64,000 bases of DNA from contig CM030718.1 in NCBI GenBank assembly GCA_017979445.1, forward strand, positions 28,887,021-28,951,020, written 5' to 3'. The position numbers and the translations under genes are program-made. The notes beneath the pieces are model-generated. The model saw only the letters and a program-made list of their open reading frames with translations, made no database searches and was not told the DNA's origin. Positions 33,831 to 45,112 of the stretch are shown one piece after another (positions within the stretch are counted from its first letter, which is position 1; every line of letters starts with the position of its first letter). Origin of the DNA: Akebia trifoliata (lineage: Eukaryota > Streptophyta > Magnoliopsida > Ranunculales > Lardizabalaceae).

Positions 33831-34741
33831 ACCCAATCCCTTTGAGTCTATGATCTTTTCGATGTCATCCTCATTTTCTTGTTATCGAGAGGACCTAAAC
33901 TTACGCCACTAATGTGGGTTTGCTCAACGGATTACACATGTACGCTCAGATGAAGATTCATATTTTTATCCTTAAACATACATATATACACATCTCGACG
34001 TCATGTATGAAACATAGTATATCAATCGATTGAGTTACAATCTCAAGTCCTTGCACAATTGACTCCGTACCTACCTCGACAAATACATAACTATGTATAG
34101 GTGAGAATTTGCCAAATAATTGTTCAAGAGTCAGAAATACCAATACTTCACACACATATTTATATATTTTGGGGTTTGCTTTAGTAAAGGGAAAGATAGT
34201 TAAAAGTAGGAAAGTCTCACATGATGCACGCAAAGCAAGGGGGAATGGTCCCTAAAGAGATAATATCTCCCCCCAAAGATTAAATCATTGCAAGCGATTT
34301 GAAACAACAAATCAGATAGCTTTTAAACTCAACTTGCACTTAACACTTACACTTAAATGAAAAGATTTGTCCCACTTTCTAACTCATATAGTATAAAGTA
34401 GACATATCTATCACTATTTAAGGGACCATCCTATGTCCTCACATAACCATGTGGGCCCAACTAAACCTAATAAGGTCACCAATCAGAGAGATATATGATT
34501 ATATCTAACTTTTTTTCAATCTTATGTAAGCAAGTTGGCACTAAAGTTGAGATTTGGAAAATCCCTTATGATTGAGGCATATTTTGCTAAGACTATTATC
34601 CTAAATTAATAAATAAAAGTCATCATAATTCAAAAAATTTGAGATGAACTGAACAAATCTTGCTCCTGCAATCAATTATGCCTATAGGGAAAATATTTTC
34701 TTCAAAAAATCTATTTGCTCAAAAAATATTTCAGTAATTTT
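33831..34741. other. Spacer, nothing recognised
   Basis: AT-rich sequence without coding frames, RNA genes or repeat boundaries that I can support. Confidence 0.5.
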
Positions 34742-34985
34742 TTTTAGTTATGATGGGGGGGTGTCTGGACCTGTAGGCTCAATTAGCAAGGACGAGGCTA
34801 CAAGCCTCTTAGAGCACTATATCTCGCCTAAATCCCTCATGTACATGCAATACTCCACCAACCACATATATCAGGCAAGACAGGAAAATTCCCTCTCTAT
34901 GGCCAACCTGGGGGATTAAACTCAAGATCTCTCCCTTTTTCAAGGGATGTCCTGGTCACTGTGCCTAATGCTTGTTAGTTTTTAG
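34742..34985 (-). mobile_element. SINE-like element (minus strand)
   Basis: Reads on the minus strand with GCATTAGGCACAGTGACCAGG near the head and a B-box-like GATCTTGAGTTTAATCCCCC. The 3' end, GTCCAGACACCCCCCCATCATAACTAAAAAAA, resembles the tail at 6455-6500. The head region differs from the 42-kb SINE, so this is a second SINE type with a similar tail. Confidence 0.55.
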
Positions 34986-35790
34986 GAGAAAGTAATTGCG
35001 AAAAATTAATATTAAGATTTCCCCACTCTCATGAAAAAATTGTTCGTGTAGGGTGTTTGTTCAAAAAAGTGTTTTGCCGTAAAATTATGCAAATATACAC
35101 AAATTGTGTCTTTCAAATATAAATCCTTGCTAACTAGTGTTGAAAAATGGGGTTAGAGAGGTCTAATCTTGATAAATATTTGCAAGCCATAATAGCCCAC
35201 TAAAACTTTTATGATGCAACGGTAAACACCAGCATGATTCATGAAGGTGATGGCTATTTTTGTAATTTTATCTTGTATTTTTTTTTTAATTTTTTTTATT
35301 TTAATAGCCTTTGTTTTTTATGCCAAAATGGCACTTATTAAATTATAGAAATTATAGAAATTACAGCTAAGCGACAGTTACATATTAGTCCAAATTCAAA
35401 ACTAACGGACTTTGATTTCTAACTATAAATAATTAGTTATGATTTGAAATTTAGAATGATAAGGAGCCGTATGTAATAAATTCTCCATGAGCAGTGATTG
35501 GATCAATCGCGGGCCTACCAATGTTATTGAGTGGGTCATTAAACGGAGTGGACGAGTGGGCCCATCAATTTTCCTTTTTTATAGTAGAATGATCTGTCGC
35601 TTTAGGCATTGATGAAAAGCTAACCCATATGATGAAAAAAGTGATTTTTAAAAAAATTAAAATTTAACAAATATAAGAAGTGATTTTCACAAGAAAATGT
35701 GAATATTCTTAGTATAATTTAACATTTTTTTTAAGGGTAGGAAAAGCATATGTAATCCTAATATACACAAGCATCCTTACTAGAAGATTA
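34986..35790. other. Spacer, nothing recognised
   Basis: AT-rich DNA with no coding frame or defined repeat. A short in-tandem repeat (AAATTATAG twice, about 35338-35360) is present. Confidence 0.5.
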
Positions 35791-35939
35791 ATGATAATCT
35801 GACGCTCTATTTTCAAACGCCTCCCATATGCTCCTTACCTGGTAGTTACAGAGCTTCAGATCTCTTTCTTTTTATCCTAAAGCAAAGGATCTATGGTTCT
35901 GTGATGGGGGCGTTCAAAAAAATAATGTTAGATTATCAC
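35791..35939. repeat. Core-hairpin MITE copy 6 (subgroup A ends)
   Basis: Ends are TGATAATCTGACGC and GTTAGATTATCACG. The core is degenerate on the left (GAGCTTCAGATCTCTTTC), with a clear right arm (AAGGATCTATGGTTCTGTGATGGGGGCGT). Confidence 0.65.
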
Positions 35940-36118
35940 GTCTCTTACTAGAATTCTTGGAAATTAGAACAAGGTGTTACTATAGAAAACTCTTATTAAG
36001 AATGAATGAGAATTCTCGAGTTTGCCTACTTTAGATTAGAGAACTCCTCTTCTTCAAATCCCATGAACATGCATATTAAAATTCTGGCAATGCTCAATTT
36101 TTAAAAAATAGACATTCT

Positions 36119-36895
36119 AATTGTTAGGAATCAGAATAACCTAAGGTACCTCAAGCACTTAATAGTTAGAACATTTTCTTAGATGTGGTTAAAAAGGAGA
36201 TAACAATTGTGGAGGATATTTTGTGTATGACATCAGAGAATGACATGTGGCTCGTTGGGATCACAAAAGGAGAATTCCGAACTTCGACACCTAAGTTTCG
36301 ACCATGTAGGAAAGGCATCAAAGATGACGAACACGAGAAGGATCCAATCTATCAAATCTCATATCTTAGTAAGGTCAGAAGATAGGAAGTCAGATGATAG
36401 GGAAGCTCGGATGCATGGGGGTAATTGACTTTGGAACTCGAAGTAAGATAGGTTGGAACACATAGGTGAAATTCGGTCAATCAAATCCCCAAAAATCAAG
36501 GATTTAATCACACTCGCGACGATAAAAGGAGATTCTTGATTGGAAATGATGAACTAACACAAAATGATGGGCGAATACATTACGAATAAGATGGAACTAC
36601 TAAAACAGTTAAGAGGGGGAGTTTAGAAAGAAATCATGGGGATCTTAGGGTTACAATTCTATAAATACAGAGGTAATGAACACTAAAAGATATGCAATTT
36701 TCTTTTCTTTAAACTTTATACTATTTTTGCACTAAGGTCCTAACTTGGACGTCGAAGAGTTGTTGTTGCAGGCACCGATGGAGGAAATCGATTATTCAAT
36801 AGGAATCTCGAGGTAGTACAAGTTTTTGCATCTACAACCACCATAATTTATCTCATGACGTGGTAAAAAAGGTACAATTTGGCGCTACAACTGTA
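36119..36895 (+). mobile_element. Possible LTR remnant with primer-binding-site-like end
   Basis: The segment has the layout of a plant Ty3/gypsy LTR: a start TGTTAGGAATCAG, a TATA-like TCTATAAATACAG (about 36658), then CTTGGACGTCGAAGAG...GCAGGCACC, and finally GTACAATTTGGCGCTACAA at about 36870-36888. TTTGGCGCT just past an LTR end is a common primer-binding-site form in the Tat/Ogre group. There is no gag/pol downstream, so if real it is a solo LTR or a fragment. This is suggestive only. Confidence 0.35.
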
Positions 36896-38060
36896 GAATA
36901 TTGACATTATAGAAACTTGCCAACTCCAATATTTATAAAATGGGAGAAAATGAATGTGAAAGTAAGCCATCTTATTTGACCGAAGCTCCATCTTTAATTA
37001 CTAATTGATTAGGGTGTTAGAATAGAATTAAAGATGTCTGATTAAAGTAATTTGAGAAATTGGATAACAATGAGTAAGTCATAACAAAATTTTAGGATGG
37101 AGAAACTCTAGGGATGTAGTTCATGCATGTTGGGGATCAACCCGTGACCAACCCACACTTGACAAACACCAACCTTTGCCTGCTCCCAACCTGACCTTGG
37201 GCATAAAATGCACAACCTAGGCCCTTCCCAGGTAGGGTTGGTCGTGTTGGCTCATTCCTCATTGGTACTAGATAATTTAGTAATAATAATGTATTATATA
37301 AAAACAAGTGACATGTAAATTTTTGTATATAAAAGTTACAATTATTTGCCCTAAAAAAGATGATGATGATTAACTAAAGTTTGAAATGTGGAATGTGAAT
37401 TGTGAATGTGAAAGAAATAAAGACATTTAAAAATATGTTTAAATTATAACCATATTACATTCAAATTCAGAAAAATTAGGCAAAGCTCGAGTGATTCATA
37501 TGCTCAAACCCAACCCTATTTGTTTCGATCAAATTTTTTTTGTTCAAACGTGAGCCCGAACCCTAGCTAATTGTGCCAAAATCTGACCTAAGGTCAGGTT
37601 GAACCCATCAGAATCGGGTTTGGCCTGCCCTTTAAGAAACTCAAACATTTAAGAAACAACACATTTATGCCTATTTTTACCATGTAAGTTTATGCCCTAA
37701 TCCCATAATTTTTTTTGTGTGAGGAGCTATGTAAAGATCTCATATCAAACTCCAACTCCAAATCTTATTAAGTTGAATACAAAATTACCTTTTCAATCTT
37801 CAATAATATAATGAGAAGGGTTTAATGCAAAATTCAAAATTATCATTTTTTTAATCTATAACATAATAATGTAGTATATATTTAATATTTTTAAAATAAT
37901 TATAAAAAAAATTAATCTCATATAAATATTAATATTTGTAATGAACGTGAGTCAGCGTTTCCACATGCCACCAACAATTCGATCAATATAAAAAGTTAAA
38001 AGTAATTTAAAAAAGAATATTAAAATAAAAAAAAGAAGGATTTAATCATAAGTGCCTATG
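36896..38060. other. Spacer with CCCAACC/GGGTTGG-rich old repeat
   Basis: Two islands (about 37130-37260 and 37500-37640) are rich in CCCAACCC, AACCCG and GGTTGG, separated by AT-rich DNA. This resembles an eroded inverted-repeat transposon, and the ends are not definable by eye. No gene is seen. Confidence 0.45.
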
Positions 38061-38159
38061 TTAAACTGGTAGCCTGCGATGCACTAGATAAATTCCGAAG
38101 ATCCTAATTCGGAATCTCGGACGCCAAATGGAAACACAGTTCCTAATGAGAACGCAATC

Positions 38160-38285
38160 TCTATTACGCCAATAAAACTCCGAAGTCCGCAGAGACAACT
38201 CTCTCTCTATCTCTCTCTCTCTCTTTCTCTCTTTAAATCTCCAAAAAAATTGCAGAAAAAAAACAAACAAAATCTTTCTCTCACG
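38160..38285 (+). promoter_or_regulatory. CT-rich leader of the purine permease gene
   Basis: A nearly pure CT run at 38198-38233 lies about 55-90 bp before the start codon. Such Y-patches are common in plant core promoters and leaders. An upstream in-frame ATG at 38250 would add 12 residues ([12 protein letters not shown]). I prefer the ATG at 38286, because the family N-terminus begins with a short ME-type leader. Confidence 0.45.
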
Positions 38286-40031
38286 ATGGAGGCTCAAATC
38301 CTCCCAAAACCTTCTCTTACGACTCGTCTCAACTCGTCAGTAGCCAACAGCCGAATCGGTAAAAGATTCAAACTCGCTGAACGAAACTCAACTTTTACAA
38401 CAGAGCTTCGTGCTGGTACCGCTACGTTCCTCACCATGGCTTACATCCTAGCCGTCAACGCTAGTATCTTAACCGATTCTGGTGGGACTTGTTCCGTATC
38501 GGACTGCATCGCACTATGTAACGTCCCCGGAATATCCGCTTCTAACTGCTCTGGTATCTCTCCAAATGGAATCCCCCTTCAACTCGTTCAACCCGACGAT
38601 TCGTGCAAGTTTAACCCAGTCAACCCGGGTTACACAGCTTGCCTTGATAAAACTCGCAAAGATCTCATCGTTGCCACTATTGCTTCTTCTCTTATAGGTT
38701 GTTTCATTATGGGAATCCTAGCTAACTTGCCGTTAGCGTTAGCACCTGGTATGGGCACCAACGCTTATTTCGCTTACACGGTCGTTGGATTTCACGGCTC
38801 TGGTACCATACCTTATAAGACGGCGTTAGGCGCCGTTTTCATCGAAGGTTTAATCTTTCTCCTGATTTCGGCTGTTGGGGTACGAGCCAAACTCGCCAAA
38901 CTCGTTCCAAAACCCGTCCGAATCTCCTCTTCCGCCGGAATCGGTCTCTTTCTTGCCTTTATTGGTCTACAAAGCAATCAAGGAATCGGACTCATCGGCT
39001 ACAGCTCAGCCACACTCGTGACTCTCGGCGCGTGTCCAAGTTCCTCACGTGCCGCACTTGCACCAGTTATAACAGCTGCTAACGGTACCGTTAGTCTGTT
39101 ACCAGGTGGTACCGTATCGGGCGATATTATGTGTTTACACAATCGTATGGAAAGTCCGACTTTTTGGCTTGGTGTCGTTGGTTTCGTAATTATTGCTTAT
39201 TGTCTAGTAAAAGATATTAAAGGAGGGATGATATACGGTATACTATTCGTAACGTTCATTTCTTGGATCAGACACACGAGTGTAACAGTTTTTCCAGATA
39301 CCGTACCGGGTAACGCATCGTATGAGTACTTCAAGAAAGTCGTGGATCTACCTAAGATAGAGAGTACAGCTGGGGCTTTAAGCTTTAAGGGTATAAATAA
39401 AGGGTATTTTTGGGAAGCTTTAATTACGTTTTTATACGTAGATATACTGGATACGACCGGTACTTTGTATTCGATGGCTCGCTTCGCAGGATTTGCTGAT
39501 GCGAACGGTGATTTCGAGGGTCAATATTTTGCGTTTATGTCTGATGCGGCATCGATTGTGGTGGGGTCATTGTTGGGTACATCACCAGTAACGACGTTTA
39601 TAGAGTCGTCTACTGGGATTAGAGAAGGAGGAAGGACGGGTTTAACGGCATTAACGGTGGCAGGGTATTTCTCTTTAGCGTTCTTTTTTACGCCGTTACT
39701 TGCTTCGATACCACCTTGGGCAGTGGGCCCACCGTTGATCTTGGTTGGGGTTTTGATGATGAGATCTGTGGTGGAGATTGATTGGAATGATATGAAGCAA
39801 GCGATACCAGCGTTTATGACTTTGATTTTGATGCCTTTGACGTACTCTATTGCGTATGGGTTGATTGGTGGGATTGGGACTTTTATAGTTTTGAATCTTT
39901 GGGATTGGGGAATGGGGTTTTTGGTGAAATTTGGGATTCTTAAGGGGAGGAATGGTATTACCACGGTAGTTGAAGGGGCAAACGTAAATAATGATAATTC
40001 TAATGGGGTAGTAAAGGAACTTGAAGTCTAG
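38286..40031 (+). CDS. AZG1: Adenine/guanine (purine) permease, AZG1 type
   Basis: Plasma-membrane proton-coupled purine transporter of the AzgA/NAT-NCS2-like group. Plant AZG1/AZG2 take up adenine and guanine and also carry cytokinin bases. The intronless CDS gives 581 aa, close to Arabidopsis AZG1. Visible marks are the N-terminal [18 protein letters not shown] and [13 protein letters not shown], then [16 protein letters not shown] (first half-helix/binding region). [20 protein letters not shown] and [16 protein letters not shown] follow, and then [17 protein letters not shown] (second binding region). There are about a dozen strongly hydrophobic segments. The Cys-rich outer loop ([10 protein letters not shown]) and the AZG1-like length argue against AZG2, which is shorter. 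There is no close neighbour, and it stands alone between repeat-rich spacers. Confidence 0.94.
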   Translation: MEAQILPKPSLTTRLNSSVANSRIGKRFKLAERNSTFTTELRAGTATFLTMAYILAVNASILTDSGGTCSVSDCIALCNVPGISASNCSGISPNGIPLQLVQPDDSCKFNPVNPGYTACLDKTRKDLIVATIASSLIGCFIMGILANLPLALAPGMGTNAYFAYTVVGFHGSGTIPYKTALGAVFIEGLIFLLISAVGVRAKLAKLVPKPVRISSSAGIGLFLAFIGLQSNQGIGLIGYSSATLVTLGACPSSSRAALAPVITAANGTVSLLPGGTVSGDIMCLHNRMESPTFWLGVVGFVIIAYCLVKDIKGGMIYGILFVTFISWIRHTSVTVFPDTVPGNASYEYFKKVVDLPKIESTAGALSFKGINKGYFWEALITFLYVDILDTTGTLYSMARFAGFADANGDFEGQYFAFMSDAASIVVGSLLGTSPVTTFIESSTGIREGGRTGLTALTVAGYFSLAFFFTPLLASIPPWAVGPPLILVGVLMMRSVVEIDWNDMKQAIPAFMTLILMPLTYSIAYGLIGGIGTFIVLNLWDWGMGFLVKFGILKGRNGITTVVEGANVNNDNSNGVVKELEV

Positions 40032-40278
40032 GTGGATGTTGGATTAGTTTTTAGTTCTCTACATTTGTCTTTTTCTGATCTAGAATTCAATGTTGCACAT
40101 GCGTTGAACATATCAAACTACCTAGAAAACACGTTTGTGTTCAAATATATATATATTTTTTTCTTTTTTGGATTTCTCATTGTACATTGTATTTTAAATA
40201 ATTTTTGTTGAAATAATATAATTTTTTTTCTTTCCAACTTATATTACATGTGGAACTTTTTTTATTTTACTTTTGTGT

Positions 40279-40436
40279 AATGATTTTATGACGCCCCATC
40301 ACGGAATCGTAGATCATTTGTCTTGGGATATATATAATCTTAAATCTTTTTCTTGTGTATCCAAAGGCAAACGATCTACGATTCTATGATGGGGGTGTAT
40401 GGGTTCATATGTCAGAGAGGAGTGTTATATTATCAC
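40279..40436. repeat. Core-hairpin MITE copy 7 (subgroup A ends)
   Basis: Left GTAATGATTTTATGACGCCCC and right GTGTTATATTATCACATC. The core pairs CATCACGGAATCGTAGATCATTTG with CAAACGATCTACGATTCTATGATGGGG. It lies about 250 bp past the permease stop. Confidence 0.75.
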
Positions 40437-40553
40437 ATCTCTTTATTTTTATTTTATGAACTAAGTATCCAGACCTCTTAGAGCATCTCAATAATACCCA
40501 CAACACTAGTCCAACTAACCTCACTAAATTAGTAAGAATTTCACTCTTACTAA

Positions 40554-40808
40554 GGGTTTTGGGCACACCTTGTGATATCAAAAAACATGATCTGATGCTT
40601 CAGGACTGTAGAGGATAAAATTTTATGAAATTTAAAAAAAAATAATCTTAAAAAAAAGTTGTGTTGCAACATTGAATTTTAAGTTTAAAGGTTTTGGGCA
40701 CACTTTGTGATATCAAAAAACATGATCTGATGCTTCAGGACTGTAGAGGATAAAATTTTATAAACTTAAAAAAAAGTTGTGTTGCAACATTGAATTTTAA
40801 GTTTAAAT
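40554..40808. repeat. Tandem duplication, 136-bp unit
   Basis: GGTTTTGGGCACAC starts at 40554 and again at 40690. Both copies continue with TGTGATATCAAAAAACATG, ATCTGATGCTTCAGGACTG and GTTGTGTTGCAACATTG. The second copy lacks about 17 bp in the A-rich part. Identity is otherwise very high, so the duplication is young. Confidence 0.92.
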
Positions 40809-40849
40809 TTTGGAGTAAGAAGTTTGGTAGACGTCCATTTTCAAAAGAG

Positions 40850-41069
40850 TCATGATAATTGGACTCCCCCACGTGGCATACTCAAAATACTCTCCTGACA
40901 TGGCATGTACTAAAACCATAGATTTTATGCCTTGGGATACACATCTACTTAGATTTTATAGGGATGTGTAGATGTGTATCCTGATGCATAAAATCTATGG
41001 TTTTAATACATGCCACGTCAGGAGAGTAGTTTGAGTATGCCACATGGGGGAGTCAAAAAATCATTATTC
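40850..41069. repeat. Long near-perfect hairpin, core-hairpin MITE copy 8
   Basis: Two arms of about 95-100 bp pair almost without gaps: GGACTCCCCCACGTGGCATAC / GTATGCCACATGGGGGAGTC, then CTCTCCTGACATGGCATGTA / TACATGCCACGTCAGGAGAG, then AAACCATAGATTTTATGC / GCATAAAATCTATGGTTT and GGATACACATCTAC / GTAGATGTGTATCC. The ends are CATGATAATT and AAAAATCATTATT. It is the least decayed hairpin of the family in this window. Confidence 0.85.
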
Positions 41070-41957
41070 TTTTTAAAATCATGGATTCAAAAATGTTATT
41101 TTTTGACTTTTTTTCTTCTTCTTCTTAATCCAAGGTTTTAGATGAAATTTAGAGAGTTGTGATGCTGGATTGCCAATGTGGTAATCCATCTGAGTAAAAT
41201 GATCCTTAGTAAGGCTTAAATCTTTACTAAGTTAGTAAGGAAAATATTTCTTTCTCTCTTTCTATTTAAAATTTGGATGTGAATCCCAAGGCAAGATTAG
41301 GCACTAACTGGGGGGGGGGGGGGGGGGAAGAGCATTAATAATAGAAGAAGTGGGCCTTTCTCGTACCCTGGATTGGGTGGACCAGTGCACTCCAGCCCAT
41401 ATGGCCCATGGAGATATTACTTATGGACCCTACATTTTTTTTTTTGGCGTTGTTAAACCTGCACATGGATTAGGTTGCTTAGGGTCCACGCCCAACAACA
41501 GCTGTATCCTTATAACCCACATAAAATATAATCCATAGGCTTTGGAGAAGAAGATGAGGATGCAAATTGATCACACATGGCATACATTTCGAGGTGCTCA
41601 AATTTTCAATTTTGAATCAATTTAAAACTTATATTTAAGAGGGTTTGACTCAGATAAAGTGGGGTCCTCATTTTAATTTTAATGCCAAAATAGTGATGAC
41701 AACAATCTATGGGTAGTAGCAGTTATCCAATCACCTGTTGTATTTGAAATCAATTAGTCAACCTTCGGTCGGACCAAATCATTTTTGGTTGCAATCTTAT
41801 ACTAGTAGAGCCCAAATTTCACTCTACTCGATGGTTCCAGAGCTTTGCTGGGACACCCTGGAATCAAATAAACTATTTTCCAATCTCCAGTGAACCTACA
41901 AAATATCTCCGACGATCAAGTTACAAATAAATAAAAACAATAGTCTCTTAGTCAAAG
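41070..41957. other. Spacer with an 18-base G homopolymer
   Basis: A run of G at 41310-41327 is the only striking feature. It is unusual in AT-rich plant spacer, and its length should be treated with caution as a possible assembly or sequencing artefact. No gene is seen. Confidence 0.5.
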
Positions 41958-42216
41958 ATTTTTTGATAACTAGGTATCCCTATAAACAGTGGACGGGTCC
42001 TGTATATGGATTTGCCCAATCCATAGACCATGATCTTGTCCAAGGACTAGTCCCAGGACACACACAATGCCTACACATCACATGCACCAGGTAAGTGAGG
42101 GTGCACCCATACGGGTAGTCCCGAGGAATTAATGCTTATATTGGGTATCAAACTCACAACCTACAAACTTTCATTGCTTATCGATTCAAATATGCCATTG
42201 AGCTAACTCCTCGGGG
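41958..42216 (-). mobile_element. tRNA-derived SINE with A and B boxes (minus strand)
   Basis: On the minus strand it starts CCGAGGAGTTAGCTCAATGGC (A-box-like TTAGCTCAATGGC). About 40-50 bp later comes GGTTGTGAGTTTGATACC (B-box-like). The body CACCCTCACTTACCTGGTGCATGTGATGTG is shared with the copies at 6363 and 27841. The 3' end is AGGTATCC-type sequence and GTTATCAAAAAA (41958-41970). It is the most complete SINE of the window. Confidence 0.75.
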
Positions 42217-43186
42217 TTCTTTGCTAGGGTTAATTCTCGTACCTTCATTGGACCTTTATTTATAAAATTTTCTCGTTAGGGTCTAACTTCCTCATCCTTG
42301 ATTGTGACCTGATTTTTTGGAAAACCATTCTTTCTGTTTGAGTATTTCTTGCGTAATTGTTTCAATTAGGCATCTGATCCCTGATCTCTCGATGACTTGA
42401 ATTGACTAAAGTAGACACTTATTACTCATTATGAAGACTTACACATGGTGATACCCTATTGGTTGGGTATTTTTATCCTCATCACTAGTCATGTTAAGGG
42501 ATCTAATAAGAGTTCTAGATAGTCATTTTAGGGATCTAATGAGAATCGGGTCTCCTTCAAGTATTGGCTAGTAGATTTGTTTCGTTTATAAATTTATTTA
42601 TAAGAACATTAGTAGTCTAAACTCTAAATAAGTATTAATTGAGAGATATTGAAGAGTAAATGATTTTTGTCCGTCGTAGATTAATTTAATCCAACAATAA
42701 TAGCAAAACGGGGAGATCAATAGTATTTTTTGTCGTGCCTTTTCTTTTTGACTTGATGGAAATCTCAAGGTTTTGTTTTGACGGTGCATGAGTCTTAATA
42801 AGACTTTTTTCCTTACTAAGTTAGTCAAGCTAGACTAGGCTTACTCCAAATAAAATGCCTCCTACGAACGCAATTAAATTGCTTTTCTTCCCAACTTCAA
42901 GCGTAATGCCTCCAACAGACACAAATAAATTACTTTAATGAGCCAAAACGATAAGTATTAGGGAGCCAACGTTGTCCTAATGGTTTACAATTTTCGATAA
43001 AAACCGACTGTCCACAATCTCTAAATCATTTTTAATGGGGTTAAAAATACCAAAAAGATCATCCTCACAAAAAATCAGTCTAATCCAAAACTTTTAAGCC
43101 ATATAGGACAAACGTGTTGGCTCCCTAACGTTGATTGTCATACCTGACCGTGTGTGTGTGTATATATAATATATATATATATATAT
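42217..43186. other. Spacer with a deleted double-hairpin relative
   Basis: At about 42958-43135 an element with ends TTAGGGAGCCAACGTTGTCC / GGACAAACGTGTTGGCTCCCTAA contains only one half of the double-hairpin interior (AAATCATTTTTAATGGGGTTA, GATCATCCTCACAAAAAATC). It is followed by (TG)n and (TA)n microsatellites at 43150-43186. No gene is seen. Confidence 0.55.
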
Positions 43187-43559
43187 GGGTCCCTATCCGT
43201 GGCCAACAGTTTGGCAAACATTTTGGCAAACACTTTTTCAAAACATGGGTTAGAGGTCTTGGAATGGGCTGATTTTTGGTGAGGATGATGTCTACGGTGA
43301 GGAGATCATCCTCACCAAAAATCAGCTCATTCCAAAACTTCTAGCCCCATTTTACAAGTTGAAAAATCGTGAACCGTCCATTTTTTGTAAACCATTTTTG
43401 ATGAGGTTAGAAGTTTTGGAATGGGCTGATTTTTGGTGATGATGATCTCCTCACCATAGAGATCATCCTCACCAAAAATCAGCCCATTCCAAGACCTCTA
43501 ACCCATGTTTTGAAAAATGTGTTTGCCAAAATGTTTGCCAAACTGTTGGCCATTGATCG

Positions 43560-43563
<4 letters not shown>
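43187..43563. mobile_element. Double-hairpin foldback element, copy 2
   Basis: Outer arms are GGCCAACAGTTTGGCAAACA / TGTTTGCCAAACTGTTGGCC. Half 1 pairs CTTGGAATGGGCTGATTTTT with AAAAATCAGCTCATTCCAAAA. Half 2 pairs TTTTGGAATGGGCTGATTTT with AAAATCAGCCCATTCCAAGA. Both halves carry GATGATC/GATCATCCTCACC at their tips. It sits inside an (AT)n run, which continues on both sides. Confidence 0.9.
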
Positions 43564-43601
<38 letters not shown>

Positions 43602-43602
43602 T

Positions 43603-43656
<54 letters not shown>

Positions 43657-43660
43657 AAAG
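43564..43660. repeat. (TA)n then (GA)n microsatellites
   Basis: A TA dinucleotide run at about 43565-43598 passes through GATAGAGATAGA into a GA run to about 43655. It probably grew from the insertion-site TA tract of the neighbouring element. Confidence 0.9.
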
Positions 43661-43807
43661 GGGTTATATGGACTGAATGACTATCCATCTCAAGGGATCA
43701 CATGGCACCCAAATGCACCATCGAGTACCACATGTATATAGAGCATAAAATTTTACGAACTCTAAAAAAAAAACAGAATTGAAAAAAAAAAGATTTTTTT
43801 TTCATGA

Positions 43808-43955
43808 TTAATGCTAGAGTGACTTCAATGGGGGACATCTAGACTTGGTGACGCGCATCTTGAAGATGTGTTTCTCCTTGATAAGAGTAAAGCGCATCTA
43901 CGGACATGTGCGCGCCACTACGTCAAAGTGTCCCCCTCTGAGATCACTCCAGCAC
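43808..43955. repeat. Core-hairpin MITE copy 9 (subgroup C ends)
   Basis: Ends are TTAATGCTAGAGTGAC and GATCACTCCAGCACG. Arms are GGGGGACATCTAGACTTGGTGACGCGC / GCGCGCCACTACGTCAAAGTGTCCCCC. The core is shorter than in copies 2 and 13. Confidence 0.7.
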
Positions 43956-44196
43956 GTCTCTTTTTTCATGATTGATTTAAATTTTAAATCTAGGAGTTCA
44001 ATGAATTTTTATTATTAAACTCAAGATCCAACGTCAAACATACTTTTTTTAGAGAATTTTTATTTCAAGGCTAATTTAGACAACAAACAAGCGGCTGAGT
44101 TGTCATTGGACCAATGCGACAGTCCATGTAGGACCAAACTAATTAAGAGGCCCAAGAAAAAATGTTGAGAAAGACTATTCATCAAAATGAAATAGC

Positions 44197-44366
44197 GTCG
44201 TGATAATCCAACACCCCTTACACCACTATTACAGAACCGTAGACCATTTTCCTCGGGATACATGAGAAAAAGATTTATGGTTCTATGTATCCCGAAGCAA
44301 ATGATTTACGATTTTGTGATGAGGGCGTAATTCAGAGGGGGGGGGGCGTGAGAAATCGTTATTCAA
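44197..44366. repeat. Core-hairpin MITE copy 10 (subgroup A ends)
   Basis: Ends are CGTGATAATCCAACACCCC and GGGGGGGCGTGAGAAATCGTTATTC. Core pairs are ACAGAACCGTAGACCATTTTCCTCGGGATACA and TGTATCCCGAAGCAAATGATTTACGATTTTGTGA. Confidence 0.78.
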
Positions 44367-45112
44367 TGAAATATCCCTTTCACTCTCTCTATGTCAAGAA
44401 AAGGAAAGGAGAGTTCACTAGAAATAACAAATATTTTATTAAGACATTAATTTAAAATTCAATTAGATAATCTTCAAACACACAAAAAAAAAAAAAAAAT
44501 CGAAAAATACATTTTTCATTCAAAATATTGAATTTTAATAATTTTCTTGGCCGAAATCTGACCCGAGAAAGCCTAAGCCCATTAGGGCAAGGCTAGGGCT
44601 TAGTAGATCTAGGCCCAATAAGGGCATAGGGCTGGTCCAGGTAGAACCCACTTCTTTAAGGCCAGATTAGGGCTCATCCAAAACTTAGTTGCTTGAGAAT
44701 TATGAGCCTAGATCTACTCCATGTGCACGCGATTGTGGCCCGAGTCTTTATTTTTTTATAAAGTTAATGGGCCATTACAATCAATTAACATAAATTACAA
44801 AAAGGTCAAAAAAAAAAAAAATGAGAGTAAAAAAAATAAAGAAGAGAAGATAATCAAACCCTTGTAAATGATATTTCTCTTACATATCCATTAAATTCTA
44901 AATAACTTCGGCCAATAAATGAGACCCAAAAAACTCGAATTCATCGGAAACAGAACAACCTGACACGCTTCGACCCCTCTAAATGGGGTGAATCACACAA
45001 GGGATCCCATTTTAATTCACATATGGTCTAGGTAGGAAGTAATTTCTCCCATATTACAACACGGGCAAGTCGAAAATTTATATTATAAACCGAAATTCAC
45101 CAAAATTTAGTA
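44367..45112. other. Spacer and 3' flank of the EPFL gene
   Basis: An A-tract lies at 44482-44499. A GGGCTTAG/CTAAGCCC-rich old repeat lies at about 44550-44700. After that comes the probable 3' UTR of the EPFL gene (minus strand). Nothing else is recognised. Confidence 0.45.

Noticed and set aside
36185..36428. Two overlapping 60-odd codon frames
   Set aside because: They have no recognisable domain and no codon or splice support, and they lie in the possible LTR remnant.
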